A stretch of 64,000 bases of DNA from Pleodorina starrii. Lineage: Eukaryota; Chlorophyta; Chlorophyceae; Chlamydomonadales; Volvocaceae. Positions 33,201 to 43,563 of the stretch are shown piece after piece. A program made the position numbers and the translations under genes. How positions within the stretch are numbered: the stretch's first letter is position 1; every line of letters starts with the position of its first letter. Below the pieces are notes generated by a model, which was not told the DNA's origin, made no database searches, and worked only from the letters and a program-made list of their open reading frames with translations. The stretch is from the NCBI GenBank assembly GCA_030267565.1, contig BRXU01000006.1:4204001-4268000 (forward strand), given 5' to 3'.

Positions 33201-35530
33201 CGGGTGCTAGTTTGGGGTGCGGTCTGGTCCCGCAGACTGGCTTTTGGCCGTGGGGGGCGGAATGGAAGAGGGACAGCTGGGGGGAAGGGGCGTAAAAAAA
33301 GGGCGACGGGTTTTAGGGAGCCATGTGCCTCTTTTGACGTGTGGTACGGGACGGAAGGCACCGCATACCACACCCACCCGCCCTCCCTTTCCATGTCGCG
33401 TCGCGCCCTGCTCACTCCTCTCTCCTCTCTCCCCCCACAGGCCTCCAGGCAAAGGCCGCCCACATCGCCGCGGAGCTGGCCGCTGCCGCCGCCGCCGCCG
33501 CTGCCGCCGCCGCCGCCACCGTGGGTGTCGTACCGCTGGGCAACACCAAGCCTGTGGCGCCGCTCCCAGGTACGGAGTCAGCGAGGTACACCTCCACCGA
33601 ATTCCCGCCAGAAGCACACCTACAAGACAAATTCAAAATTTTGATCTAAATCTCTAAATGTCTAAATCCAATTATATAAGTTTTATAACCCTACGCGCCC
33701 CTGGCTGCCAGGTCCCGACCTGGCGGGCATCCCCACCCCCTCCACCAACTTCCCGCCGGGCCTTATTCCGGAACTGGTCAAGGAGAAGAACCGGTGCGAG
33801 GTGCCGTACACACCGCTGGACCCGGCCGACATTGACAAGGCCGGTGGGTGCGGGACGACGCGGGAAGAGGGACGCTGAGGGGGTGGCGGTGCGGGTGTGT
33901 GTGGGGGGGGTGGGTTGCGCGTCTCGGTTGTCGAGTGGTGGCGCGTGAGGTGCTCGAAACACCATTGTTTGTTGGGATCCGGCTGAGACATTGACAGGGC
34001 TGAAGGGGCTGAGGGGGCCGGCGACCTGGGGGAGATCGAGGGACGGGGCGGGAGGGGTTATTTTGGGCGACGGTGCTACCGGCGTCACCTCGACGGCCGC
34101 CTGGGGCAGCGTTGCGGCCCCGCCTGCTCGGTGGCTCGCGCGCCCGAGTGCGTTCCCCGCACCCCTTCACCGCCTGCCCTCCCCTCACTGCCTCTTCAGC
34201 CCCCTCACCGGCCCCTGCAACCCAGTGCTCGCCTCGCATGGCACCCACGAAAAATATTCACAAAAAAATCCCCCTTGATCTTGACCTTGACCTTCCGCCG
34301 CCTCCCGCTACCCCGCAGGCCTGCCGCCTCCCCCCGAGAAGGACTCGTATCTGCTGGCTCGCCTAGACAAGTTCTACGCGGACCTCAAGGACTACCGCCC
34401 CGGACTCAGCCGGGCGGACCTGGACGACGCCATACGGGGTGCGGATGGGGTGCGCGGGGGCGCAGGGGCGCAAGGGGGGCGTGGGGGCGAGAGGGTGGTG
34501 AGGGCGGGGCCCGGGCGGCGTGAGGGGGATGCGAGGGACTGCGCGGTTGCGACTGTTTGGTTGGGGAATGGTGGGTCGTGACCGGGGGCCGTCAGTGGGA
34601 CATCCTCAGGCTGGGAGGTCCAGCTCTTCGCCGGTGGAGCACCAGCACCAAGGCCTCGCATACCGCGCCACCGCGCCGCGCAGCCCCTAACGATGAGGCA
34701 GGCCCTGCTGCCATGTGCCCTGACCTCGTCACGCCGTGCCCCCGCTTTCCCCCGTGGCGTTGCGGTGTGTGGAACGCAGGCGGGCGCATTCGGTCGAGGT
34801 CGGAGGAGCCGGAGGACGGCGAGGGCGGGCGGCAGCGCCGGGGCCGCGGCGCCACCGGAGTGCTCAACGACGGCTCCTTCGCGGGTGAGCCGTCACCACT
34901 CTTTCAGTCTTTCTGAGTCGTCGCCGCCCTGACCCTCGCTGGGGCCCGCCCCCCCCCCCCCGCGGAGAGCATCGCGGAGACCCCTGGGGCCGCCTGCCTG
35001 CCTGGGGGGTTTCCTGTCTGCTTTGCTCCTTGGCGGCTTGGCTGGGGGTGCTGGGCCACCACGCGGAAGTCGGGGCCGCCAGGCCTTGGGGCCTTGAGGT
35101 TTTTGGGTTTTTCGGCGACAGGTGTGCCCCAGGGGCGGGAGAGATCTACCGGTACCATGAGCGTGTGTTTCGTTTCCTGACACACGCACGCGCGCACACA
35201 TACGTGAAGGCGAATCCGCAGCATGCCCCATAACCCCAATTGCTCCCTCTGCCCAGCCCCAAATTTGGCAAGGCATACAGTTCCATTTCTTTCCGCCACA
35301 CACCCCCACACGCACGCACGCACGCACGCACGCGCACCCACGTAGGCGGCCGCAACGTGTCCAAGTACGCGGGTCTGGGCGCCCACAACGCCGACGACGA
35401 TAGGGGACCGGGCGGCCTCGGCAACGGCCCGGACGAGGGCGACATGTACTCGGATTACCGGAAACAACGGTCGGGGTCGTACCACGAGATGATCTTCAAG
35501 TCCTCGGCGGCGGCGGGCGCGTGGCGGTGA
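30276..35530 (+). CDS. CHERP: CHERP-like splicing factor with SURP and CID domains, 10 exons, 765 aa
   Basis: Exons: 30276-31088, 31461-31612, 31976-32138, 32331-32708, 32940-33060, 33441-33569, 33712-33843, 34319-34438, 34780-34884, 35346-35530. All phases agree. Residues ~29-85 form a SURP module (LAERIQLLVKYASTNGPSFI, FLTNGEGSEYFRWLLYATAY). A His/Pro/Tyr-rich linker (~90-245) follows. From residue 272 comes a CTD-interacting domain (KSAAAWFMSHLAHAG, EKQLHLIYLANDVLFKG, LDKILRFWGEK). Downstream, FPPGLIPELVKEK and PYTPLDPADI then LPPPEKDSYLLARLDKFY match the conserved block after the CID in CHERP. The end reads MYSDYRKQRSGSYHEMI. In animals CHERP associates with the U2 snRNP and affects alternative splicing; the SURP binds SF1-type partners and the CID contacts the Pol II tail. 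I see no G-patch. Confidence 0.85.
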
Positions 35531-36110
35531 TGGTCCTTGATGGCCGCAAAGACGATGGAGGATTGATGGCGGATGCGGTGTGATGGGCGGGTGAAGGACC
35601 CGCGGGTCATGTCATTGGTTTTTTGCTTGTGGCGAGCGAGCGCGAGTGCGAGGCACCGCGCCGAGGGAGGCTGTGCCGGAGGCGCGGGTGGACGGTTGGC
35701 TGGGGGAGGAACGACAGAAGGCGGTTGGTGGTGGGATCTTTGGAGGCGGAGGGCGGAGGGGTCGTTTGTTGATGTTGTGGTTGTTCCAGTGGTGTGCGGG
35801 GCGGCTCCAGACCCGGAGTGGAGCTTGGAAGGGATGGAGCATGGAAGGGCCAACAGGGTTGTCCAGCCTTTTGTGTGCTACGCTGCACCGGAGGCGACAC
35901 CAGGACAGCGGGCGGACCGTTGCGTCTAGGATGCGTCTAGGGGCTAGTCCGTCAGTCCGTCTGCTGCCTGCTGGTGGGGCAGGCTGCGAGACCGCGAGCT
36001 GACCGGCCTGTCCCGGCTGCACGCACGGTGCAGGCACGGTGTGTGTCGAGGCACGGCTCGGGTCGGAGCTCGCGGCAGGGCGCAGTGCAGGCGCAGGGGG
36101 CCGAGCCAGC
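35531..36110. other. 3' UTR / downstream of the CHERP-like gene
   Basis: G-rich with no convincing gene. Contains the probable 3' UTR; no TGTAA was located with confidence. Confidence 0.35.
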
Positions 36111-36116
36111 CACGTT

Positions 36117-36622
36117 TCAAGTTCTCGTTTCGACCGACGGTGTCTCCATGAGATCTTCATAGCCGCCGAGCCTACCGTTTGTCACCAGCAGGGCTTCACG
36201 AGCTTGTGCGAATAGGACCTCACGGGCAGAATCAGCGGATTTACAGGCCGCATCCTGGAGATACATGCTGCCATCCGGGGATTTCTTCGCGTCTGTGAAT
36301 GTCGCTAGGAGTTGGCAGAGTGCGTCGGCCAGGTGGCCCCTTGGTACTCCCTTCTTCCAATGGTACTCCCTTCTTCCAAAAACGCAATCATGGCCGCAGC
36401 TGCAGGTGCATCAAACGAAATGCCGGACCCGACGAAGTGAATTGTCTGAGGATGCACGGCCGGCCAATGCTTGTCGAGGAGCAGCAGCACCTTGTCAAGA
36501 TCCATGTTGACTTGATGCAGAACTAGCCGGCAGAGAAACTCATTCGGGAGTGCCTGCCGACCGTGGTGAGGGACCGGTGCGCTTGGAAGTCGTACTATTT
36601 TGGGAAATAGTACGGCACGCAT
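36117..36622 (-). pseudogene. Leftward ORF of the dispersed repeat, broken by a 19-bp tandem duplication
   Basis: The minus frame starts MRAVLFPKIVRLPSAPVPHH at the hairpin and passes through NEFLCRLVLHQVNMDLDKVL and IHFVGSGISFDAPAAAAMIA. The 19-base string TGGTACTCCCTTCTTCCAA is duplicated (36342-36360 and 36361-36379), which shifts the frame. Beyond it, another frame continues plausibly as GHLADALCQLLATFTDAKKS, DGSMYLQDAACKSADSAREV and ends at a TGA at 36119-36117. No known domain; function unknown. Confidence 0.45.
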
Positions 36623-36958
36623 GCTCCAGCGTTGTTCCCGCGCACATAAAAGCTTAAAAGGTATTCACACAACTGCATGGCCTTGTATCGGTTCGTTATA
36701 TGTGCCCCAGCAGCTTTGGTCACTTAGGCAGCTATTCATAAGTGGACATGACCACGCAATTCTCTGAGCTATTACGCGTAGCACGGGATTGCATTATGCG
36801 TAAACAAGCAGAGGACATCAAGGCCGTGCGTGATATAGCACTCTTCGAGCTCGCGCGCTATTTGCAGATTTGAAAGTCGATTCGGTGATAGTGTTGAGTG
36901 ATGGCCGCCAGGCCAAGGCCCCAGCGAATGCTTCCCCGAACGCGATACTCAGCATGAC
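36470..36958 (+). repeat. Dispersed repeat family, copy 2
   Basis: Aligns with 18897-19348. The hairpin here is GTACTATTTTgggAAATAGTAC at about 36592-36613, with one mismatch relative to copy 1. The rightward frame (MTTQFSELLRVARDCI at about 36749) is broken by an insertion (ATTATGC/GTAAACAAG) and a 4-base loss in GCTATGCTGCAG. It then keeps a block, VLSDGRQAKAPANASPN, that copy 1 lacks, and continues AILSMTFEGGILLKHL. Confidence 0.65.
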
Positions 36959-37036
36959 GTTCGAGGGAGGAATTCTCTTGAAACATTTACGAGGGACCCT
37001 TTCGAGTTTTACTTGACACTTTGCAAGACCCCAAAT

Positions 37037-37090
37037 AATTATTTCCGAGCAAAACCAGAAGCAAAACAATTGTTTTGCTCGGAAATAATT
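37037..37090. repeat. Perfect 19-bp inverted repeat
   Basis: AATTATTTCCGAGCAAAAC (37037-37055) is exactly inverted at 37072-37090, with a 16-base loop that itself contains CAAAACAATTGTTTTG. It lies just right of dispersed-repeat copy 2. Confidence 0.85.
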
Positions 37091-37421
37091 GTGATCAGTA
37101 CGGTATCAACACCACCACTAGGAACGCAAGGACGGTTCTGCAGTGCGCGCCTGCGGTGTTGGGGCCTGTCCAACTTGCCTTTCACTGCTTGCGGATGTTC
37201 GTTGGCGCGGTGGAGCAGCGTTGAAATGCATTGCGCGGCACGTTTCGCCAGGTCGCTGACCTGCCGTACAGCGAACGCGCGCGCTTCCGTGGCCGTGTCC
37301 ATGATTTTCTCCAGCAGACCGTCGAGGAGCTGAGCAACCTGCTGGAAGTCCGCCGCCGTACTCCCCTGCTGCTGGGTGAGCTGTCCCAGGACCTCCCTCA
37401 GGGCGCTCCGCCTCCTGCAAC
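37039..37421 (-). pseudogene. Helix-rich exon-like fragment, origin unknown
   Basis: After a good acceptor (GCGTTGCAG, ending 37422) the minus frame reads SALREVLGQLTQQQGSTAAD, FQQVAQLLDGLLEKIMDTAT, EARAFAVRQVSDLAKRAAQC and stops after the inverted repeat. The composition is heptad-like and protein-like. There is no ATG and no partner exon was found, so it may be the last exon of the repeat family or a relic. Confidence 0.35.
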
Positions 37422-37699
37422 GCAGCGACCAGGCGAACGGCACACGCGCCGTTCGCGGCAGGCGGTTCTGCCCAATACTGTGCAGAGACTCGCCCCAGGC
37501 CGCACATCACTTCACTGGGGGCACGCATGCACCCGAGGGGCTGTGCGGCTATCGTACGGTCGTAGTAAACCTCGGCACGACGTCGAGTACGATCGGCCAA
37601 TCGACTGACAGACTAGGGAACATCATCCGCTGCCAAGGTCAAATTTACGGGTGGTCTCTTTGAGGACCCACTTTCCTACAACAGAACGTGAAAACGACG

Positions 37700-38560
37700 T
37701 TTGGCAACGGCGTGTGTGTGGGGCCGTCACGGAAGTCGAGGAGGGGTTGACAATGCACCGCAGCGACCAGGATCACGTACAAGTCAGGGCTTCCCTAGAT
37801 TTTTATATGTAATATAGTTGGAATGGAGCGTCCGATAAATGTCGAGTATATGTCGCTGGTGTTGTCGGAACTATGCAGTTGCCCCTGACCGCATGGCCCC
37901 GCATGGAGCGGCGCTCAAAATAAACTTTACGAAAAAAGATTTTGAGCTGACTGTAAAGCTTCTTCCGGGAGGTTAGAAGGTCATCGGTCGCGGCTCTCCG
38001 ATCGGTGCGTTCACACCTACTTACCGTACGTTGGAAGGAGGGTGCCGCATGTTTGCATCTAAATGCAAGCAACGCTGTGTGAACACCGGTTAACGGTAAT
38101 GTGCGCGACAAATCTTAACCCTTACGATCGCAGTCATGTGCAATGAACAGGAATGAACACCCGAATACAAACGCGCAATGAGTATGCGCATTCATGCCGA
38201 CTTACGAGATCACCACTTACTCATAAGGCACATCTCATTCACATCATTTAAGACTACTGTCGTTCTATAATTTGATAGATTTTTGTTTCGATTACGACGG
38301 TTGGTCAACCACTCCGATGTCTACGTCATCTCAAGTACGAATACAAGCGGCAGTGCATTAAAGGCCGGCCCAAAGGCCCATACACCATTACACCAACTCT
38401 ATATTCTGGCGGCATTTGCTCCCACCACGAAATTTCGGTACAGCCTCAACAAGTTTGGATTGCCGTGGCTGTACAAGCCGAATAGTCGACTTGTGCGATC
38501 ATACGCTGTGGCTTACTGAAATATTGTCTGAAAATAAAGAAGTATAGATTCAGTTAACTT
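37700..38560. other. AT-rich intergenic stretch
   Basis: No supported gene. Probably the upstream region of the secreted proline-rich protein gene plus TE-derived sequence. Confidence 0.4.
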
Positions 38561-38672
38561 GGTGGGCGGTGTCGGTTTATCCAGCCACGATTTTCGGCCC
38601 TTTCGGTGCCCTGCCAGCGACCGTCCCCGGCCCCGCGGCACACGCGGCTGTACCTCCAGACACAAATCAACA

Positions 38673-40267
38673 ATGTTATCGCTGCTTCACATGAAACGTC
38701 TGGTAATCCTATCGCTGGTGCTATGCTCAGTCGCAGGTAGGGCCGGTTCACCTACCTTGTGGGACTGCATTACATTTCGGAGGATTTAGTCTGCGCGCGG
38801 TTGGATTGTTGTAAAGGACATCATTTGACTCGCTGTGGCGTACGGTCCAGTAGCCGGTTTGCGGGATTTCTAGAGCGCAAATGCATTCGATAACGGTCTT
38901 CGATTTGCGATCTACCCTGGTGGTGAATTCGTAATACTAATGGAATGCGGAACGTACCGAAAACGCTCAATAGAGCGCAAATGCATTCGATAACGGTCTT
39001 CGATTTGCGATCTACCCTGGTGGTGAATTCGTAATGCTAATGGAATGAGGAACGTACCGAAAACGCTCAACTTGTTTGCTTTCCGACATCCGACTGGCTG
39101 CCATCCGTCCCGGTCCCTTGCTTTCCGTATTCCGGTCGTCTTCTCGGCAACGACAATGGGATTCGCCGCGGAAGACTCGGCGGCAGGCTTCACAAGCGAT
39201 GTCTCCGCCGACCTTCTTGACACCAGTGCAGCAAATGCTGTCGACAAGCTGACGGCTGGCGATCTCGATGACTCGGGCCTTCCCGCGGCCTCGCCCTCGC
39301 CCTCGCCCTCGCCGCCGCCTCCACCCCCTCCACCCCCACCTCCGCCGCCGCAACCCTCCAACTCGCTGTGGTCTCCATTCCGCACCATCATCTTCTGCTT
39401 CTACCGCTTCCCGCCCCCGCCGCCGCCGCCGCCAGCTGCGCCATCAAGCCCCGCCACGCCCTCCCTCCCTGCCCTGCCCGCCAGCCCCGCCACGCCCACC
39501 TCCCCCGATGGCCTCAACGCGGTCCTCGCCCACTCCGATTACTCCCTCCAACCCAGGAACGCAGCCTCCATCGTGACTTCCACCACCTCCTCCTCTTCTT
39601 CCTCCTCCTCCGCCGCCGTCGCCTCCGCCCCGGTACGCGGGCGCAGGTCGCTGCCCGTCCCCCGTCAGAGCCCCACTCCCGCGACTCCCTCCGTCAGCCC
39701 AGCCGCAGCCGCAGCCGCAGCCGTATCGCCGCCACCAAGCCCGCCGTCCGCAGAGAGCTCCCCAGCCCCCAGCCCAGCCGCTCGGCGGTCTCCAACACGC
39801 AAGCAGCCCTCGCCCGACCGGAAGGTCCGGCCGCCATCGCCGCCGCCCTCCCCAAGGCCGCCATCGCCCATCCGCCTCCCGCCCAGCCCCCGCCCCCCGA
39901 GGCCGCCGCAGCCCCCCAGGCAGCCGAGGTCGCCCAAGCCGCAGCCGCAGATCCGCGGGTCGCCGGCGCCCAAGGTACGATTGGGTGCAGCACGGGGGGG
40001 GGGGGTAATCCCCACGACCCCTACGATACCCCCCCAGACACACACACACCCTCTCTCTCACACACACACACACCCAGACACACACACATGCGGCAGTGTA
40101 TGGCCCGGCCCCGTTTGGCACCGCACTCCCTGATCACCTCCAAATCCCTGCGGCGCACCGCCTCATGTGCATGTGCGTGTGCGTGTGTTTTACCCTTGCC
40201 CCACCCCACCCGCCCCTCACAGAAGACCACCCGACGGCTCCTCCTCATTGTCGACCAGAGGGAGTGA
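38673..40267 (+). CDS. Secreted proline-rich (HRGP-type) wall protein, 3 exons, 298 aa
   Basis: Exons: 38673-38736, 39187-39974, 40223-40267; phases agree. Exon 1 encodes a signal peptide, MLSLLHMKRLVILSLVLCSV-A. Exon 2 opens GFTSDVSADLLDTSAANAVD, then SPSPSPPPPPPPPPPPPP, a short hydrophobic block (SLWSPFRTIIFCFYRF), a second Pro run, Ser/Thr runs and repeated PPSPPPSPRPPSP motifs typical of hydroxyproline-rich glycoproteins of volvocalean walls. The last exon adds KTTRRLLLIVDQRE. There is no pherophorin (DUF3707) domain. The acceptor of exon 2 was chosen because it keeps phase with the signal peptide; a separate start near 39155 (MGFAAEDSAAG) is possible. Intron 1 contains a 100-bp tandem duplication. 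Confidence 0.6.
38871..39070 (+). repeat. 100-bp tandem duplication in intron 1 of the HRGP gene
   Basis: 38871-38970 and 38971-39070 both start TAGAGCGCAAATGCATTCGA. They differ at only two noted positions (ATAC/ATGC and TGCGG/TGAGG), so the duplication is young. Confidence 0.9.
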
Positions 40268-40539
40268 GAGAGATAATTTGGGAGTGAGTGAGTGTATGAG
40301 AGAGAGGGAATGAGAGAGGAAGGGAAAGAGAGAGGAGGGGAATGAGAGAGGAATGGAAAGAGAGAGAGAGAGAGATGTGCTGTGGCCAAGGGCGTCGTCA
40401 GTCGATCGGTGACCCCCCCCCGGGACCACCCCTCCCAGCGACACTCGAGGGAAGCACTGGGCGCAGCTGGAGTCGTGTCGCACGACTGCAGCCGTTACAC
40501 CGCATGGGGGATACGCAACCCGCCGCCTAATTGGCCCGG

Positions 40540-40597
40540 CTTGGATTGGCTTGGGTTGGCTTGGCTTGGCTTGGCTTGGCTTGGCTTGGCTTGGCTT
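40540..40597 (+). repeat. (TTGGC)n / GGCTT pentanucleotide array
   Basis: About ten near-perfect units of TTGGC, first imperfect (TTGGATTGGC, TTGGGTTGGC) and then uniform. Confidence 0.9.
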
Positions 40598-41200
40598 GGG
40601 GGGCCTCGGTCACGGCAGTTGTCACCGCGCGTGTTCCGCGGCTTCTTGGGCCGTGTCGGGTAGCACGCGTTCGAAATCGAGAACTTGGAGTACGGCATGT
40701 GTTGCAGCGCATCGCATCGCTGCGCTGCATTCGTGCGCTGGCCTCGGCTGGGGACCCAAGCATGTACGACTGGGTACGGCAGCAGGGGCGGCGTGCTCTC
40801 AGTGCAGCGCAAGGCAAATTTCGTTACCTGATGGGCAAACCCATCCATTGAAATTTTCCGCCATTTTAAGGGTCGCTGCCGACTGTAGACACCGGCGGCG
40901 GCGCGTCGCGTAATTTTTTTCAACGTATACATCGATTTAGTGCGTACATACATAGATGCCTTACGGATGCCTGTCGTACTGGTACGGTACGCCCGTACTC
41001 CCGGGCCGCGCCCGGATCACCTCTTCCCACGTCAACAAATAGCGCGGCGATTTACCCCTAGCCAGCGGCCCCGCGGGCTTCCCGAGTTCCCGTCGGTGTT
41101 CGCTGCCTGGAGGGAGGGAGGGAGGAAGGGAGGGAGGGAGGCATGTCTTGACGTGCGGTGTGTTGGGGGCGCACATGACCCTTCGGCACCCAGCCCTGTC

Positions 41201-41350
41201 GTCGTTGTCATTGTCGTTGTTGTTACTGTTGTCGTTGTCATTGTCGTTGTTGTTACTGTTGTCGTTGTCATTGTCGTTGTTGTTACTGTTGTCGTTGTCA
41301 TTGTCGTTGTTGTTACTGTTGTCGTTGTCATTGTTGACATTGTCGTTGTT
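41201..41350 (+). repeat. 30-bp minisatellite, about 5 units
   Basis: Unit GTCGTTGTCATTGTCGTTGT + TGTTACTGTT. Four units are essentially identical from 41201, and the fifth degenerates near 41320. It is itself built from GTTGTC/GTTGTT hexamers. Confidence 0.9.
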
Positions 41351-42081
41351 GTTGTTACGATGGGCCCCAGACAGCGAGCACCCCGGCTGTCGCATTTGGG
41401 CAGAGGGCCAGTGCACGAGAATGGCGTCGAAACCAGCTGAAGGGGTTCACTCGGTTTGCAGCTCGTGTGCCCTGGGGGGTAAAAAAAGAATACCGCAGCC
41501 CCCTGGGGGGGCGCGTCACGTGACCGCTCACGGCAGTCGAACAGCTCAGGCTGCTGGGGCCATCCTAGGTGCGCTAGGTTGTGGTCGCTTCATTTCATGT
41601 CTGTTGCGTCAATTGTCGTACGAGTGATGTGAGCTAGAAAGGCGCATTTTTAAGCTGACCACTGTGTAACTGAAGTCGGTGAAACCACGGTCTATTTAGC
41701 TCAATTAGCTCCGAAGACGCGATTTTCTCCGCGACGCCTGCGACGGTTGCGCTGGAAGCCGGTGCTTTCAAAAGGCTGAAATCGGAGACACCTCGTCATG
41801 CTCTTTGCGCGTGGAACAGTGGCGTTAAAGACGAGCGGACACTTGACCTTTTCTGCCAGGGGCCGCACGGCCCTAACCGCGACTGTAATTTGTACGCTGC
41901 ATTCGCGCGAAACAATCCCCACAATCTTTGGACAGAAAATCGGGCAGAAGGCGAAAAGTGCGGGCGAGTACGGCGGATACTCAGCAGCCGGCCCGGCTAT
42001 AAGCGTGGTCCTCTATGCCTGCGCAAACGTCTGTAATGAGTATGTGGTCGTGATGAAATATAGCGAGGCGTTATACCAATC

Positions 42082-43330
42082 ATGCCCCCAAAACGAACAG
42101 CGAATCCCGTGCTGCACACAGCTACTGTCAGTCTGCAGACAGCCGCGTTGCCAGGCTCAGTATACGCGCAGCATCTCGCTCAGCAGGCATCTCAGTTAGC
42201 CGCTACAACGGCGCGGCAGGGACTCAAGCGAGACCCCACAGATGCGCAGGTCCGCATGTTGAACGGTCTGGGAGCGGTCCCCGGACCCATGCAGTATATG
42301 AAGCGGACACCCAGATCAACGCACTTAAGCTGCACGGGGAAACCTACCAGAGCAGCTTGCGGACAATGACGGGCGACGACGCGGCGCGACCCGTCCCCGG
42401 TAAGCCCATAACTTTCGAAACGAAACAGGTTCAACGCCCCTGATCAACGCCTTCAACTAGAACACCTTCATAGTTGTAACCTGTTCTGTTGCTTTTGCGG
42501 CCTTTCAAAGCATGGGCGGTTACGAATGCCCGCTGCCTGTTTCTCTTCCAAGGCATTCATCCACCGTGCCTTGCCGTGACCTTCACTATCATTATTTACT
42601 CGTAAATAACAGAGCACTTTCTCATTAACAAAGGTTATGCACTTTGAAAACGGCCGATACATTTTCTGCGTCGGGCCACGTGTCCCGGGCCCTTCACTAT
42701 CATTATTTACACGTAAGTAACAGAGCTCTTTTTAGCAAACGTTATGCACTTTCAGTCTGGCCGATACATATTTTGCTTGCGTCGGGCCACGGCTTTGCTT
42801 CCCGCGTGCCCCGCGCTATGAATGATAATCTGCGCCTAACAGTAAAGCAAGTACTGTTAACAGGTTTTTAAATGCAGAATGTGTGTTTATGTTACATCCG
42901 ACGCCACTTGCCGTGCCCAACAGGGACCATGCGCAGCATGCTCATAATGCTGGGTGACACGGTGCCAAAGTATGCCACGTTTGGGGAGACGCTAAACAAG
43001 TGGATGAACAAATCGAAAGGCATCACGTACATGGCCTCGGGTTGCATCTAAACACCTCGGCAGCACTTCTTTCTTTAAGGCGGCCTTCCCCCTGGCCCTG
43101 GCATACGCCCTGACGGCACACCGAGCGCAGGGCGCAACAATCACGGGCCGATGTTTCGTCCACATGTCAGACGCCTTCACCCCCGGCTTGCTGTACGTCA
43201 TGCTGTCAAGAGTCACAACCCGGGCAAATCTTAGCATCGTGGGCCAACTCCTTCCGCAACATTTCATTCCCGTCAAACTACCCCGGCCGGCCAACTTGCG
43301 CAGCTTGGCACTGTTGTTCATCCTTGTCCT
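42082..43330 (+). pseudogene. Degenerate Helitron-type (Pif1-like) helicase C-terminal region
   Basis: Three collinear segments on the plus strand. First, 42082-42290 MPPKRTANPVLHTATVSLQT. Second, about 42297-42401 YEADTQINALKLHGETYQSS, ending at a GTAAGCCC donor. Third, from about 42927 to 43290, TMRSMLIMLGDTVPKYATFG, then after a one-base frame change FFKAAFPLALAYALTAHRAQ-GATI and DAFTPGLLYVMLSRVTTRAN. The last part is the conserved Pif1/RecD-like end (LAYAxTxHRAQGATI, ALSRV-type block) carried by Helitron Rep-helicases. The frameshift and missing Walker motifs indicate a dead fragment. A host PIF1 gene is the alternative, but the repeats and truncations around it favour a transposon. Confidence 0.55.
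42580..42805 (+). repeat. Imperfect 111-bp tandem duplication
   Basis: CTTCACTATCATTATTTA at 42581 and 42692 start two copies that share AACAGAGC, GTTATGCACTTT and GGCCGATACAT...TCGGGCCACG, with several indels. It lies in the presumed intron between helicase segments. Confidence 0.7.
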
Positions 43331-43563
43331 TCTGTTTCGGTGTGTGCTTTGTGTTGGACATGTACCCGATCACTTTCATGTGCACAGTGCCGTCACACGG
43401 GTCGTCAGGCCACGTGTTACCCGCACCGCGCGTCTCGCTGGGAGAAATGCTTGAAATATATAGAACGCAGCGACGCTCCAAGTCCAATTTGTGCTCGATT
43501 ACGTTGGGAGTGGCCACTACGGCCGCGAGTTCTAGCAACTTCATCTGCTCGGTCTACCATGTT

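Larger units (their letters stand above)
40268..41700. other. Simple-repeat-rich intergenic stretch
   Basis: Holds a GA/GAGAG purine tract at about 40265-40375, a (GGCTT)n array at about 40540-40597, a GGGA tract near 41112-41142 and a 30-bp minisatellite at 41201-41350. No gene supported. Confidence 0.6.

Noticed and set aside
39045..40133. Single-exon 362-codon reading of the proline-rich gene
   Set aside because: It lacks a signal peptide and reads through a good donor at 39974; the three-exon model adds a signal peptide and keeps phase.
40961..41440. Asn/Asp- and Val-rich frames across the minisatellite
   Set aside because: Pure translation of the 30-bp repeat.
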